DNA from: Styela clava
Taxonomy: Eukaryota > Chordata > Ascidiacea > Stolidobranchia > Styelidae
NCBI RefSeq assembly: GCF_964204865.1
Contig: NC_135258.1
Location: forward strand, 21,541,083 to 21,605,082
DNA length: 64,000 nt
Direction: 5' to 3'
In this document: in pieces, positions 12,901-37,445 of the stretch
How positions within the stretch are numbered: the first letter of the stretch is position 1
Layout: each line of letters begins with the position of its first letter
The notes under the pieces: generated by a model
The model's input: the letters and a program-made list of their open reading frames with translations, nothing else
What the model was told of the DNA's origin: nothing
The model's database searches: none
Translations under genes and position numbers: made by a program

Positions 12901-13609
12901 TTAAAAATTGCTGTCGTTGTTTGTCTTTTAAATTCAGATTTAGAATAGTATTGCCCCATTATTCTCCTGTTAATTATGAGCAAGCAAATGTATTTTCAAT
13001 CAATGTGAAAAATCTAAGTCAGTTGCTTCTGTTTCAAATTCTTTTGAAAAAGTTTGGCAAACCTGGCTGCTTCACGGAATTTGATCCTTTGTTACACTTG
13101 ATCAAAATTTTGTTATAATTCAATCATTTCTCTCTGATCATAAGATTGAAGTCGTTTAAAACTATTCTTTTTTATAAAGAATGTTCCATGAGAGACCATA
13201 AATGCAGATGTGAAAAGTTTATTGAACAACGTTCATTCGATAAAACAACTGAATCAGCGAAATATGCAGAGGAAATTAAATCAATGAGAAAAAGGCTTGA
13301 GCAACTAGAGCATTATGTGAGTTTTATGTCAAATTGGTGCTCTTGCTTGAAAAAAATTTGTTAGCACTTGAAACGCCTGGCTAATATTTTTTTGCTCTTT
13401 AAAAACAGGTTGAACAATTGGAAGACCAGAAAATCTGCAAAATATGTAGGTATAATCCAGTTAACTGCGCTCTGGGATGTGGACACTTGTTTTGTAAGTC
13501 TTGTATAAGAAAAACAAAAGACTCAGAGACAAGTTTTCCAGAGCAACTTTGGATTTGTGCTAAATGCAGAACACCTTCCAGATATACCAAAATTTACCCT
13601 GAGTGGTAA
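9982..13609 (+). CDS. Ankyrin repeat / Mind-bomb-like finger / RING protein, copy 2
   Basis: Seven coding exons: 9982-10065, 10274-10428, 11077-11221, 11421-11507, 12064-12139, 13180-13316 and 13409-13609. They give 885 nt, or 294 residues. Exon phases match copy 1 throughout, and exons 2 and 5 have identical lengths (155 and 76 nt), so the pair arose by duplication of a spliced-structure gene. Ankyrin units include GHTALHAAARGGHLEVIKTL and STPLHYAVKA. Exon 4 is acidic and Ser-rich (GTSSDDEEMDKPTSS). The first finger reads CKYC, EPCGC and CFEC. Its last pair is C-x-C instead of C-x2-C, so it may not bind zinc normally. A coiled-coil-like stretch (SMRKRLEQLEHYVEQLED) precedes the final RING (CKICRYNPVNC, GCGHLFCKSC, CAKC). 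It ends in SRYTKIYPEW, close to the end of copy 1. Confidence 0.85.
10666..10893. mobile_element. Foldback MITE of the CCAAGATGGCGG family with 8-bp target duplication
   Basis: The left arm GGTACTCC...ATGTGAACCAAGATGGCGG is complementary to the right arm CCGCCATCTTGGTTCACAT...GGAGTACC. It is flanked exactly by CAATTCAT on both sides (10658-10665 and 10894-10901). It lies in intron 2 of copy 2 and has no coding capacity. Confidence 0.85.
11633..11985. mobile_element. Short hAT-type MITE, intron 4 of copy 2
   Basis: It begins (AT)AGGGCTGGGCATTTGAATCG and ends GGTATTCAAAAAGCCCT. The termini are inverted, and ATTCGA / TCGAAT units recur inside. AATAATAT precedes and follows it, consistent with an 8-bp target duplication. 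There is no transposase. Confidence 0.6.
12480..12690 (+). repeat. Possible 3' end of a retroposon
   Basis: A locally GC-richer block ends in AAATAAAATATCTGAATCTG followed by further CTGAATC units. Short tandem tails of this kind are typical of LINE or SINE 3' ends. The 5' limit is unknown and no reverse transcriptase is seen. Intron 5 of copy 2. Confidence 0.3.
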
Positions 13610-16121
13610 TTGGAAGTGGGCAAACTGTGAGATATAAACAGATCGATGATGTAATAATATACTGACCTAATTTATAATTTAATACTATTTTATATATTTT
13701 GCACTTGATTAATCGTCTTTAGTAACACTCACTAAATTCCAACATATTGAGAGGATTTGGTTCTAATGAAGTATACCTAGGTCAGTGTTTTACAAATTTT
13801 CTTGAACTGCTGAATACTTATTATATCATAAATTGTTTGTGGGACATGTTTCAGATCTTTCAGTAACCATCAAATTAACTAACAATTATCTTGTTCGGTT
13901 TTGACATAAAGAAGAAATTACGATAGGACCAATCGCTTGAGTTGAAAAAAAGAAGTAACAAATTCAAATTCAGGGCCAAAGTTGCTTGATATGATGAACG
14001 CTTGCTTAGATATCGACAGGGATTCAGGGAAGACACACTAGTAGGCCTAGTTCTTTTTTGACAAGTTCAAAATACACTTCAGAATGATAAAACATGCTGT
14101 ATGCATTGGCAAACTGCCAACACCTGGTAAATCTTAACAGCTTACTGAATTTCCCTCTTACGATGGCATGAATCCTGGTCAAGTTTTCAAATTGAAGTCA
14201 TGATTATTATTTTAAAATGTTTCCACGACCTCTGAACTTTGAAAAATTCCCCCTATTTTTTACCATTGACAAATAATTGAGTGTTTTTTCTCAGGGCTGA
14301 CCTCCGCAACCGTTTAAAATATCATAGTAGCTGCCTGTAAAGAGTAGTGACTAGTGACATCTAATTTCAGCGAAGTCTGACCTAACTTTTTGTCGTTTTT
14401 GGATTACGGTAATTCAACTGAAATAAAGCCCCCCAACATGACAGAGCATTGAGCAAATTTTCCTACAAAAAATGACCGCCAAGTTACTTTATTATTCAAG
14501 CTACCATTGTCGTGCAGCAGAGCTTGCTTAACACCAAGTACATGTGAAAGGTCTTTCACCGGTTGGAAATCACTGCTCTAGGCAACTTGAAAATTTTTGC
14601 ATCTGTTTATTGAGACATAAAGTATTTGTAGCAAAAAAGAAAAGCAATTCAAAAGCAAAAATCCATTACAATAGGTAACAAAAATGTAGTTCTTTCATGA
14701 GGATCTTAAGCAGAGCTATTGAAACTTGCTCTTTTATGGATGTATAATTGAAAAACATTTCGAAACAGGAATGGGCTGGAAATCTAATTTATTTACAGCA
14801 TTCTGACAAATAGTTCTTGCCACTCTCCACTAGACTTTAAGCTCCACAAGGTGTTGATAAACAGAAATAAGACTTTTTTGGTACCGATTGTTGTAACAAT
14901 ATTTTTTAACGTACCATCCTAAAAAGTTACGGTAAGTCTTGTCACCTGGACAAGAATACGATAATTAGAATTTTTTTTTCATCTGAGAAGGATAAGTGTA
15001 CCTTTTAAGTTTGGATATATATTCATGTTATAAACGTGGGTAAATAAGCTAGCTAAATAAACAGCAGTAAATACAGTCAATTTAAATTGAATTGGCACAT
15101 TTCGCAGCTCAATAAACAAACATATGAATTGCACAAACAAAATTGCAAAAATTATTTTGACGGACAGGCTTGTGATTTGCACAAAAGATTGAAGGTAGAT
15201 TGTAAACAAAATTGGTTTTTGAACAGTTGGCTAGTATTAAGAAATTAGGGCTAAGGGTAAGTCATGGGTGTTGCTGCTCGATAACCAGTATTGGTTTGTT
15301 ATCATACCTTTCACCCAGAGATGCCGCTCTTTGTTCACGTTGGTGGAAAATGAAACTACGCGTAAGAGTATTTTGAAAAATTTAGGACGTGTGGAATGTT
15401 TGTGGGTCAATCTTATTGCCACAAACTCGCAATATAGTCAAAAATAGCTATTCACAGCTACTGTATTCCAGCATATGGTGTCAGGCTAATGATGTAATCA
15501 CATATTGCTTTAAAGTAAATAATAATTAAAACATTGGATATATCTCGGACATTAGCAGTAGAGTATACTTTTTAGATAGTATTATGATTAAACAATAGTT
15601 CATCTAGTAATAATATAATAATAAATTAAATTTTATTTGTGGCGAATGCTCTTATTCTTGATCATGTCGATATTTATACAAAATATAAGAAACAATATAC
15701 AACATGAAACGGAAAGTCTTCCTCATATTATAAATCAAAATAATGATGTTATTTGACAACATTAAAATATGGAACAAAAAAAATTTGTTTATTGAATGCA
15801 ATATATTTTGACTAACTACCATATCAGATTTTTCTGTAGCATCATTGTACACTTCATGTACATGGAACCATATTACAAGACTTATAATTTGTAAGTTCAA
15901 CACACAGGAAGTACTCTCGCTTCAAAATGGTAATTTCACCAAACAACGATTTTTCATGCTTTTCTCAATAATTGCGTCTGAATTACTTAGACATGTTTAA
16001 CATTAGATTACAAAAATAAACCAAACGTAAATTTCTTAAGCATATTCAGAATTAAGTTTTTTTTTTGTAACGTGGACTTCCCGACAACTTCATCAGTGAT
16101 TTATTATTTCTTCTCACTAAA
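13610..16121. other. Convergent intergenic region
   Basis: This lies between the 3' ends of the second ankyrin/RING gene and pyruvate carboxylase. No exon is recognisable. A possible aged hAT-type element spans about 13783-14575, from CAGTGTTTTACAAATTTTC to GGTTGGAAATCACTG, but its flanking octamers agree only 5 of 8. AATAAA-type signals for the carboxylase lie on the minus strand near 16100. Confidence 0.4.
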
Positions 16122-28213
<12,092 letters not shown>

Positions 28214-28240
28214 GTCAGTTGATCACACTGCAAAATTATA
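28214..28240 (-). promoter_or_regulatory. Acceptor-like site just upstream of the pyruvate carboxylase start
   Basis: On the minus strand TTTTGCAG ends at 28228, 14 nt before the start codon. It could be the acceptor of a 5' UTR intron or a spliced-leader addition site. Confidence 0.35.
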
Positions 28241-31200
28241 AACTTTCCAACTTTCAAATTTCCTGTCTACAGTTCCTAAAAATATGCTACTGCTTTTCCC
28301 ACTCCGATAACTACGACGTTTTCGACTGTTCGAGGATTAAGCAAACACAGGCCATTCACACTCGTAAAACTGAAAAAGAAAACGCTATCTTGAGTGTTAA
28401 AGTCCCATGAGGAAAAAGCATAAAATCAACTTCCACGCCGCGTTCACGTGTTCCCTGAGTTTATACACGATCGCGTAATTTCCAAGTCATTCCCGACTGC
28501 AGTGCGATTGATTATATTTAGTTTGAATGGGAGGCCTTTAACCATTCGACATGAACATTATAATTGAATCCGGCTCTTAGACTAAACTATCGCGTTTCAT
28601 TTTAATTTTTACAAAAACGAATGTCCCCGCCAGTGAAACGCCTAAGGTAATTTGATCCGCAGAGCACAAAATGAGGTATATGGATCAAATAATATAATGG
28701 GTTGTATCGTTAATGTTGCGACAGCAGGTAATTTAAACAAAGTAAACGCGTTATTTTTGAGTCGGCAGCGACGCCTAAATAGCGGAAAATGGTTAGGCGA
28801 GGTCGAAATGGACTTTGGACTTTGTACCGAAGGTTTTAGCGCTTTCTACTTGAATGCTTCTTCGCAATTCAGAGCACTTTGTATTTGACTGTTGATGTCA
28901 CTCTGTCGCTTGAAATCCTGGTTCGATCGGTTTTCATTATCAGCCGCTATTATTCTCCGTAGTGTCATCAGCTCTCTCTCTCCTCAGTGGTTGCCCATAG
29001 TTTCGCTCAGAGATTTTTGCTTTGAGCAAATTTTCGCAAATCCATCCATGTATCTAGAAGACTTAACTGATAAGATACAGTAGAATAGTGGGTGAATCCT
29101 TTTTTTGCCGCAATAACCGTGGTCCGGCGTATTACCGAACTGTCTTATATTCCTTCTTATTCCTTTCATTATCGGATAAACTGGTAGCCTATATCTTATC
29201 TATCTTCACATTTGTATCATCCATCATATTCAAACACGAAAATAAGTCTTCAGGCCAACCGAGCATACATTTTCGCATTGCCAATTTTATTCGTCTTAAA
29301 AGCTCACTAGTTGCTAAGTGAATCTTCTCAACTTAACCGGCAACTTTAAGTAATTTTTAAAATGAAAATAATGCCCGGCCCATTTCCATCAACCAATGAG
29401 CGTGCGTAAACAAGTCGTGCCAGAGGGCGGCTACGTGAGCTAAGCCACGGGTTAGTCCGCTCAGAATTTCTGGTGAAATCTGGCTGTTTCCATTGGCTTG
29501 GAAGTGAAAAATCTGAACGCCCACGACAAGACTACTATTACAACGTGATATTTGAAGTCTACCCGAAAACATATATATACAAAATACGTTAAACCAGTAA
29601 ACACCTAAGATTATATGTGAATCTACTGACAATAAAAACAACTCACAGTTGCAGCCCCCGTACCTATATATATATACACATATATATACAGTATATTTAT
29701 AATTTTTCAATGCGAGTAGGCGTTATTTTATTAAACTGAAAGTTTACTAAATAAAAAACGACTATACTTATTTGTCAGAAATCTACACCAGACAACTTCA
29801 TATTTATGAAAATGAAAAAATACTAATAAGTAGAACATGCGTGCCAATTAGTATTATGATAATTGAATTGCGCATTTGTTAGTAAAACATTAGTATAATA
29901 TTGTTAGACTGTTAATAATATCATATTTTGGGGGCACATAACAGGTGATATTCAAAATACCAAATCTTTTCTTCTGGTATTTGGGTGTCTTCATGCGAGG
30001 ATTGGGTGCGCGATGCTTATATAGCCTTAACATTTTCCGTCAAATACTCGACTCAAGATCATCAGAGTTCTTTGATTTAATCGTATTGAAGGGACTACTC
30101 GCCTTCCTAGCACAAGAGAACATATTTGCTGGTAATGGCTGTGTAGAAAAAGTTAGAAGATGAAGAAACTGTAGTCAAGTAGTCACATAGCGATACAAGT
30201 TTTTATTTAAGTTTTAATTCTGCATAATTTCTTCGTGATTAATCGAAATCTACTGCAGGTATGTCAAATCGAATTGGACCTAGAGGAAAAACGAAGTTCC
30301 GTTTTAATAGTGTATTTCAGCTGAAAGTATGTATTTCAGCAGTTTGGTAATACAGTATATTGAAAATATGTACGCATTGGAGATGGAGAGCTTGCGCGCC
30401 CTCTGTTGGTAGATTGTGTCATAACTTTGGCATTTGGCTGCGAAAGGCAGATGCCCTGCAACTCTGGTGGTAACAAGTCAAAAAAAAGTCGTCATCGCAG
30501 CAAAAGTGAATTTCGTGGTTGCAGGTATAAAGGTAATAGTTTCGTCACATTGGGTCATTGTATTTCCTATTCGGTGATGTTTTAATGAAGGCTTTCGCCG
30601 CACCGTTGAGCAGTCTTTCGGCAGTAATGATAATGACCGATCTTTGAAGGGTGGAGCCAGCGGTCACGAGGAGGATTGTTCTCTGGCTCAACGTGCAGTA
30701 TTTGAACCTCGGCGAGAACATTTGATGTGGACCGAATGGCACTAAAGCGATACATCGATAAAGAAAAACATGATCCCTTGGTACAAGAGGATCCTAGAAT
30801 TGCAAGCTCAAGAATATTATATTTAATTCTGAAATGGAATCTGAACTAGTTATTCACATCAAAACACTTGGAGCGAACTACCAGGGCCTATCCAAAGATA
30901 AATGCCGATGTTTGGCATTCGAGTTTGCAAAGAGTAACGGTGCCGATGTCACACGAAGCACAAGACGACTATAACGTCATTCATTTTTCAGGTCGTTTCG
31001 CGATGATAAAATCAATACAACATCAAGCTTGTCCAACAATAATAGTGACAGCATCGATGAAATTTGCAAAGACTGACGAATCATCTATGATAAATTTGAA
31101 CTGACTTTAGTAATTGACACCCTTGTCTAAAATCCATAAATATAAAAGGGAGAACCTTGCTTGAATCTTTAGGAACCTATATATTTCTATAACCTATTCT

Positions 31201-32618
31201 CCTACCTCATTACCATACTCCCCTAATTATTCTTAATTATAATCACATATACTGACTAATAATATTTGCTATAATCTGGACTCTAATTTGGCTATATTTG
31301 GGCTTTGGTGAGTGAAGTGGGCTAGCTAGCCCACTTATTCATGCATCTATCTTGGCAAGTACGATTGGGCAATTTGGCGTTAGCATACTCCAACCATAGC
31401 TTGCTAATATCTTTTTAGAAATATTTTTCTATACATTTCAGTCCTGTTAACCAATTCGGTATCCAACTTGGCAATTGTTACAAAATATTAATATTGTGTG
31501 GCGAAATTTATTTTCTGTTTTTTATTTTGTTTGTATATTTTTTTTTTCTAGGCAATATACGTAAATTATGTTTCTCTATTTTTCTCTCCTCTAAAATTTT
31601 ATTTTGTCTGCGTGATTGTATGTGTGTGTAATCAGTTGTATTTATATTGTTTTTATCAATTGTTTTATTATCTTTTATTCTGATTGTGGAGTCAAAATAA
31701 ACTTATACTTATTATACTCAACAAGAACACAAAATGACAAAACGATCCAAAGTTCATTTTATGCCCGATAGCCTCAATCAAAATGCAAGAGATAAAATGT
31801 TGTAGGATTGGTATTTGGCTTGGTGGGGAGTTTTTGCTTGACATTTATTTATACGTTGACTGTGACCCCTAATGACGACATTTAGAAATACAGGAGTAAG
31901 TGGCTATTTTTCGTCATTCTCAAAAATGTGGGAAATTTTAAACATTTCCCGAATTTATAGATTCAACCACTCATAGGTACATTTAGTATCCGATAATGTT
32001 TAAGTAACATACAAGGGGTGTAATGTTGTTGGATCGTTATTTTGGATTGGTCAGGAGCAACGACTCAGGAGTATGTATTTACTTTAAAGTTTTTGTAACA
32101 ACTCTTGTCTTCTTAAAAAGTTTAATTTGAGCTCTGTAGAATCATACCAACCCGAGCGACTTCAATTGCAGCAGTGATGGGTTTAGATACACCTCAATGG
32201 TATGGTATTACTCAGCAAAACACATGTAGTACAGGTAATTAGGACATTAGGTACCTTGTAGTTAATTATTACCAAACTGGACAGTTGGTAGTAATAGCCG
32301 TGACAAGCTGACATACTATGTAGTGTAGAACAAACAAATATAAAAACAAAACAGATCGAATGAATTTGTCCAGAATTTTAATGTTAAGATTTTTCGATGC
32401 AGGGGCTAGTGTACCTATTCATCTAGATTCTAATATATTTGCCTGGTGAAGTCTATATTTGTACATCATCTATTGTGGCCCGATCTCATTAGTCTCCAAT
32501 ATAATTTTGGTCCAGAAGAAACGGCTATAGATGGATATTTAATGTATTTCTATGTGTTTGTTTGAGATATTATTGATAAAATTGTAGTTGATTATTGTTT
32601 GATATTATACGGAGCAAC
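28241..32618. other. Intergenic region without recognised genes
   Basis: About 4.4 kb separates the pyruvate carboxylase start from the AhpD-like gene. Short open frames exist (28652-28888 and 30868-31104 on plus, 30545-30742 on minus), but none matches a family I recognise and none has convincing exon junctions. 30590-30830 reads open in two plus frames with an interrupting TAA, possibly a relic. A retroposon-like tail ends near 31712. Confidence 0.4.
31200..31712 (+). repeat. Possible LINE 3' end
   Basis: T-rich non-coding sequence ends in GGAGTCAAAATAAACTTATA followed by a CTTATT repeat. This resembles the short tandem tail of CR1/L2-type LINEs. The 5' part is absent or unrecognisable. 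Confidence 0.35.
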
Positions 32619-35309
32619 ATGCTTTCGTTACCACTGCGTTCGTTATTAGTAAGTACGTTTTATAATTTATTATTACCAAAACAAATTTTCATATGGAACT
32701 GAATAACGATTCAATTTTGCATTGTTACATCACAAAATCTACACCGACATACTTTTCTGTGATAAACAAAATGTTAATTTGCATATCGTCACGCTAATAA
32801 CCGAATTGCGTAAGTCATTTTTGGCGATTTTGAGTTTTTTTTTAAAATAGGTATTTATGTAATGCTGCGCTCAGATTTTATTTTAAGTATTCCGAAACCC
32901 ATGAAAATGGAGATTTAGTATGACATGCACATTTGTGTAATTGTTTCGTCATAATAAATTATCATTGTTACCGCATGGCTATTGTGACGTCACAAGGGCA
33001 AAATAGCCTCATCTAAGTATTTTCGAGTTTTTGCATCTCGGATTCTAGCTTAGCGCGTATTAATTTGAATTTATACTACAGTATAGGAAGATGTGCACTT
33101 GTGATTATCACTGTCCCAGTCCAATTCACCTTGGTTGGCTTTTATATTGGGTGCATTGCTGTTTTATTCTTTATATTTAATCTTAGTCTTATTTCGGTGG
33201 GTGTGCAGAACGTGTTATATTGATGAAATATATATTTTAACATAAAAAATAATGTAATTGAAACTGATCAGCTATTTTGGGGATTAGACATTGTAGATAC
33301 TAAGAATTACATTCGTTTTTGGAATGTTTTGTTTTCAGGACTGGTGCATATAGTAAAGTTGCAAAATTGCGTATGTCCCCAAGTCATACCCACATTTCTG
33401 CCTAAGTCACAGTGCGCCATTATGACGTCACTTAACTGCGTCATACAAATTAACCTAAATCCGGCTACGGGCAAAAAATTGAACCATGGCAAATTATTGC
33501 CTCTCAATGGCATAACAATATCATTAGGAAGTTTTTTACGTTTTTCTCAAAACTGCTAAAAATGACTTACGCAATTCGGTTATTAGCGTGACGATATTAC
33601 GTTCCGAAATTCGTTAGCTCTTTCTATGCCATGCCAAATATCAATTTCTATCATAACAGTTCTGGGAGATTTTTGAACGTGTTATTTTCGACGTCAATAT
33701 GGTGGTTGGAAATATAAAAATGCATGTATAAACAAATTAACGGAATTTTTGTCGCAGAGATATGTAATTGACGTCGAAAGTGGAACATAACAATACATAA
33801 GTCCATTTTTAACAGGTTGTTCACATCTCGATTACAGGCTCAAAAAATCTTCCATCGGACTGCTTTACGCTGTGTACATGTGACCTCAAAACATGCTTCC
33901 GAAGATGAGCCAAAGAAAAAATTTGACACATTCCCGATTTCTAGATATCCATTGCCAAAGGTGACTAAACTTTATCAAATACAAAGGTTATCTTTCTCAA
34001 AATTGGGTTTGTAATTGTTCTGTTTCCCTATAGATAGAAACACTACCACAGTCAATTCAGGATAGGATTTCAGAAGCTGATGAAAAGACTGGCTTTGTAC
34101 CAAACGTTATGACGAGTTATGCGCACAGACCCAAGGAATTTGAAGCATTCTTCAATTACTACGATGTTTTAATGCAAAAAGGTGAGTATTGTAGCAGTTT
34201 GCAGGTCCGAGAGCATGCATTTACATAATATGTTGTTATATATTTTCTAAATTTTTGGAAATCGGAGATGCCTGGCCGAGATCCATGTGCTACATGTTTG
34301 AAATAATGAAATTTTATTTCTTACTGAATGGAATGGAAATCAGTAATTCATTGCTAGAAACAACTTTTTTCGCGAAATATAGAATTATTATTGTTTTGAA
34401 GCTGTATTGAAATACAAAATTACGTTGGTTAACTTGATCGGCGCACAATTTGTAGCATTTTGTATTACTGATATATTTATACTAATAAAAAATATCCGAT
34501 AACCCTATTTAAAAGGTAGAGTGTGAAAGTGTTCAGAACATATTGTTCTGTCGTAATCTATAGAGGCAATGTGTGGTTTTACAAAGTTGAATAAGGCTTT
34601 CTGCAAAAGCGATGGACAACAAAATACACTTAACACACAAAACACATTACCTTTACAACCATATTCAACTTAAGATTATACAATATTTACGTTTCAGAGA
34701 CCGGAAATTTATCAAAGGCCGATCGCGAAATGATTGTTGTCGCAACAAGTTCCTACAATTCGTGTTTGTATTGCGTGGTTTCGCACAGTGCTCTTTATAG
34801 AATTTTTTCGAAAAATCCCATCGTGGCTGACCAGGTAATAATGAATATCCATTTTTAAGTTAGATATGTTTCAATTCTTGGAAATAAATCATAGAAATTA
34901 TATTCTTGATAATTCGAAATTTCTTGAAATTTAGGTTTACAATTCCATTTCGAATAGAATGAATTTTTTTCGGATATCGAAAAAGAGGTCGTTCTAGTGA
35001 TTCTAGATTCTATTTCAAACTAAAAATTGACAGGTAGCGACGTGCTGGGAGGCAGCAGCTATCACAGATCGCGAAAGGGCAATATTAGAGTTAGCAATGG
35101 CCGTTTGCAAGTCTGAAGAAATTTCGCAACACTATTTTGACAACCTTGCAAAACATGGCTTGGACGCCGAAGATGCGTGGGACATTGCGGCAATTAGTGC
35201 CTTTTTCAGCATGTCAAATAGAATGGCACACTTTATGAACATGAGGCCGAATGAAGAGTTCCATCTTATGGGCAGAGTACCGAAAACGAAAAGCAAACCT
35301 GCAAAATAG
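32619..35309 (+). CDS. Mitochondrial AhpD-like (carboxymuconolactone decarboxylase family) protein
   Basis: Five exons: 32619-32648, 33838-33960, 34034-34181, 34698-34834 and 35034-35309. They give 714 nt, or 237 residues, with consistent phases. The start (MLSLPLRSLLAQKIFHRTAL) is basic and amphipathic, a probable mitochondrial presequence. The core reads KADREMIVVATSSYNSCLYC then VVSHSA. Glu111, Cys123, Cys126 and His130 have the same spacing (12, 3, 4) as the E-C-C-H catalytic set of mycobacterial AhpD. A peroxide-reducing or disulfide role is therefore plausible. The closest family is the bacterial 'peroxidase-related' CMD proteins, and I do not recall a characterised animal member. Exon 2 uses the AG at 33836-33837. 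An earlier AG at 33815 would break phase with exon 1. Intron 1 contains an inverted-repeat element (32783-33597). The last exon is duplicated at 42690-42965. Confidence 0.82.
32783..33597. mobile_element. MITE, copy 1 (ATATCGTCACGCTAATAACC termini)
   Basis: The first and last roughly 45-60 nt are inverted repeats: ATATCGTCACGCTAATAACC... and ...GGTTATTAGCGTGACGATAT. The outermost ATAT is present at both ends of every copy and could be a 4-bp target duplication or part of the element. The interior is not coding. Relative to the copies at 36650 and 44314 its interior is inverted. It lies in intron 1 of the AhpD-like gene. Confidence 0.75.
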
Positions 35310-36649
35310 TACAGTGACATTTCCAGGTTCGTCAAATAACCACGCTATAAAATACATTTTTACAATAAGTCAAACTAAGGATTTTTGTTAGTAGATATTA
35401 CCCTGAAAAGATACACTTTTATAGGTCATATGGTACCCCTCCTAGTATGATAGTGGTAATACTGCAGAGATATTATTTTAAAACGACCAGTTTTAAAACG
35501 TTTGTTCTAATACAGGATTTGAATATTAAATGCACTGTAATTATGGCATCCTGTGTAGTTCCCGTTAGGTTATCCGCTTGTTGCGAATCAGATTCAGATT
35601 TATCGTAATTATCTTTATCGTAAACCGAAGATAATTTTTTTGAATAGACTTGATTATATATTATATAATAATAATTAATACATGGATCGTGTGATTGTGC
35701 TGTGCGTTTGCGAAAATTCGTGGATATGTGGTTAGTGGCAATTTTTCTTAAGATGCAAAAATTGGAGCTCTTGTATAAGGATTTGGTAAAAAAAATGTCG
35801 GCGTAAGGGCATAAAGTGTTCTATTATCTCAAATGTTACGGGGAGGGGCTGAAACTCTCACGACGTACGTGTGTTTTGGTGTTACCAAGCATGAAACATT
35901 ATACAGGATCCTGTGCGACGAATTGTAACAGGGCACAAATTATGCGTTGGGCCAAATGACCGTGGTTGGATACCTAGAAATCAAAGACAACCCCATTATA
36001 CATTGACATGTTGTAGATAGTTTACCACTAACACCCTTTTAGTGTAACGTGTTATCCTTGGCACTGGATTGAGCATGCATGCAATATTGTTGGAATTGTG
36101 TTTGGCTGTTTGCCCCACAGGGAGTCTGTCTGTGGTTTTCGACTCAGTGGTGATTTTTTTGTTTCGAATTCTATCTCCTAGTTTTCGTAGAAGTTTTGCC
36201 ATGCGTCACTATAATAGGTTTGGCCAGATGATCCTGGAACACTGGGTAAATATTTGTTTTCAGAGAAATATATACAGAACCATTATTGTACTGCTTTTGA
36301 GAGGTCTTCATTCAGACTCTTCATGACGTCCTTTCCTCTGTGACATTGCTTTATTAGGCAAAACGTGAACGTTACATTATTCAGGCGGTTCAATTATTAC
36401 CTACATTTGCCGCCGCCTTTGTGGTTTTCATGTTGCAACCGGTACAATTATTGTCAATTTTTTTTTAACATTTTCTCGGTTGGATTTATAATTATTCGCC
36501 GATCTATTATAGCTGTGGGAGACAGCTTAGGTAGAGACGACATGTTCCGATTTCTTATCTGAAATAGAAGGAGAGAGAACCTGTTGTTTGTGAGTTGGAT
36601 TCGAAAGAGAACCATTACTTGAAAGTTGGCAATGTGTCACAATCAAAAC

Positions 36650-37445
36650 ATATCGTCACGCTAATGACCGAATTGCGTAAGTCATTTTTAGCAGTTTTGA
36701 AAAAAAAACGTAAAAAACACCTTAATGATATTGCTTATGCCATTGAGAGTCAATAATTTGCCATGGTTCAATTTTTGATCGTAGCCGGATTCAAGGTAAT
36801 CTGTATGACGCAGTCATGTGACGTCATAAGGGCGCACTGTGACTTAGGCAGAAATGTGTCTATGACTTGGGGACATACGCATTTTTGCAACTTGACTATA
36901 TGCACCAGTCCTGAAAACCAAACAATCCAAAAACGAATGTAATTCTTAGTATCTACGATGCCTAATCCCCAAAATAGCTAATCTGTTCCAATTACATTAT
37001 TTTTTATGTTTAAAAGTATAAATTTCATCACTATAACACGCTCTGCACACCCACCGAAATAAGACTAAGATTAAAACAGCAATGTACCCTTATATAGTAG
37101 CCAACCAAGGTGAATTGGACTCTGACAGTGAAGGGCACGCCTTCCTATACTGTAGTATAAATTCAAATTTATAAGCCTCAAACTAGAATCTGAGATGCAA
37201 AAACTCGAAAATCCTTCGCCGAGGTTATTTTGCCGTTGTGACGTCACAATAGTTCTGCATTAACAATGATAATTCATTATGACGAAACAATTGAACAAAT
37301 TTGCATGTCATACAAAATCTCAATTTTTATGGGTTTTGGAATTCTTAGCGACAGGTGCGAGGCATTACATAAATACCTATTTTATAAAAAAAACTCAAAA
37401 CCGCCAAAAATGACTTACGCAATTCGGTTATTAGCCTGACGATAT
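36650..37445. mobile_element. MITE, copy 2 (ATATCGTCACGCTAATAACC family)
   Basis: Same terminal inverted repeats as the element at 32783-33597, with the interior in the opposite orientation and moderately diverged. It lies inside segmental copy A and has no coding capacity. Confidence 0.75.

Noticed and set aside
13783-14575. Old hAT-type element with CAGTGTTTTAC...GGAAATCACTG ends
   Set aside because: Terminal match and flanking octamers (5 of 8) are too weak to annotate separately. Mentioned only under the intergenic entry.
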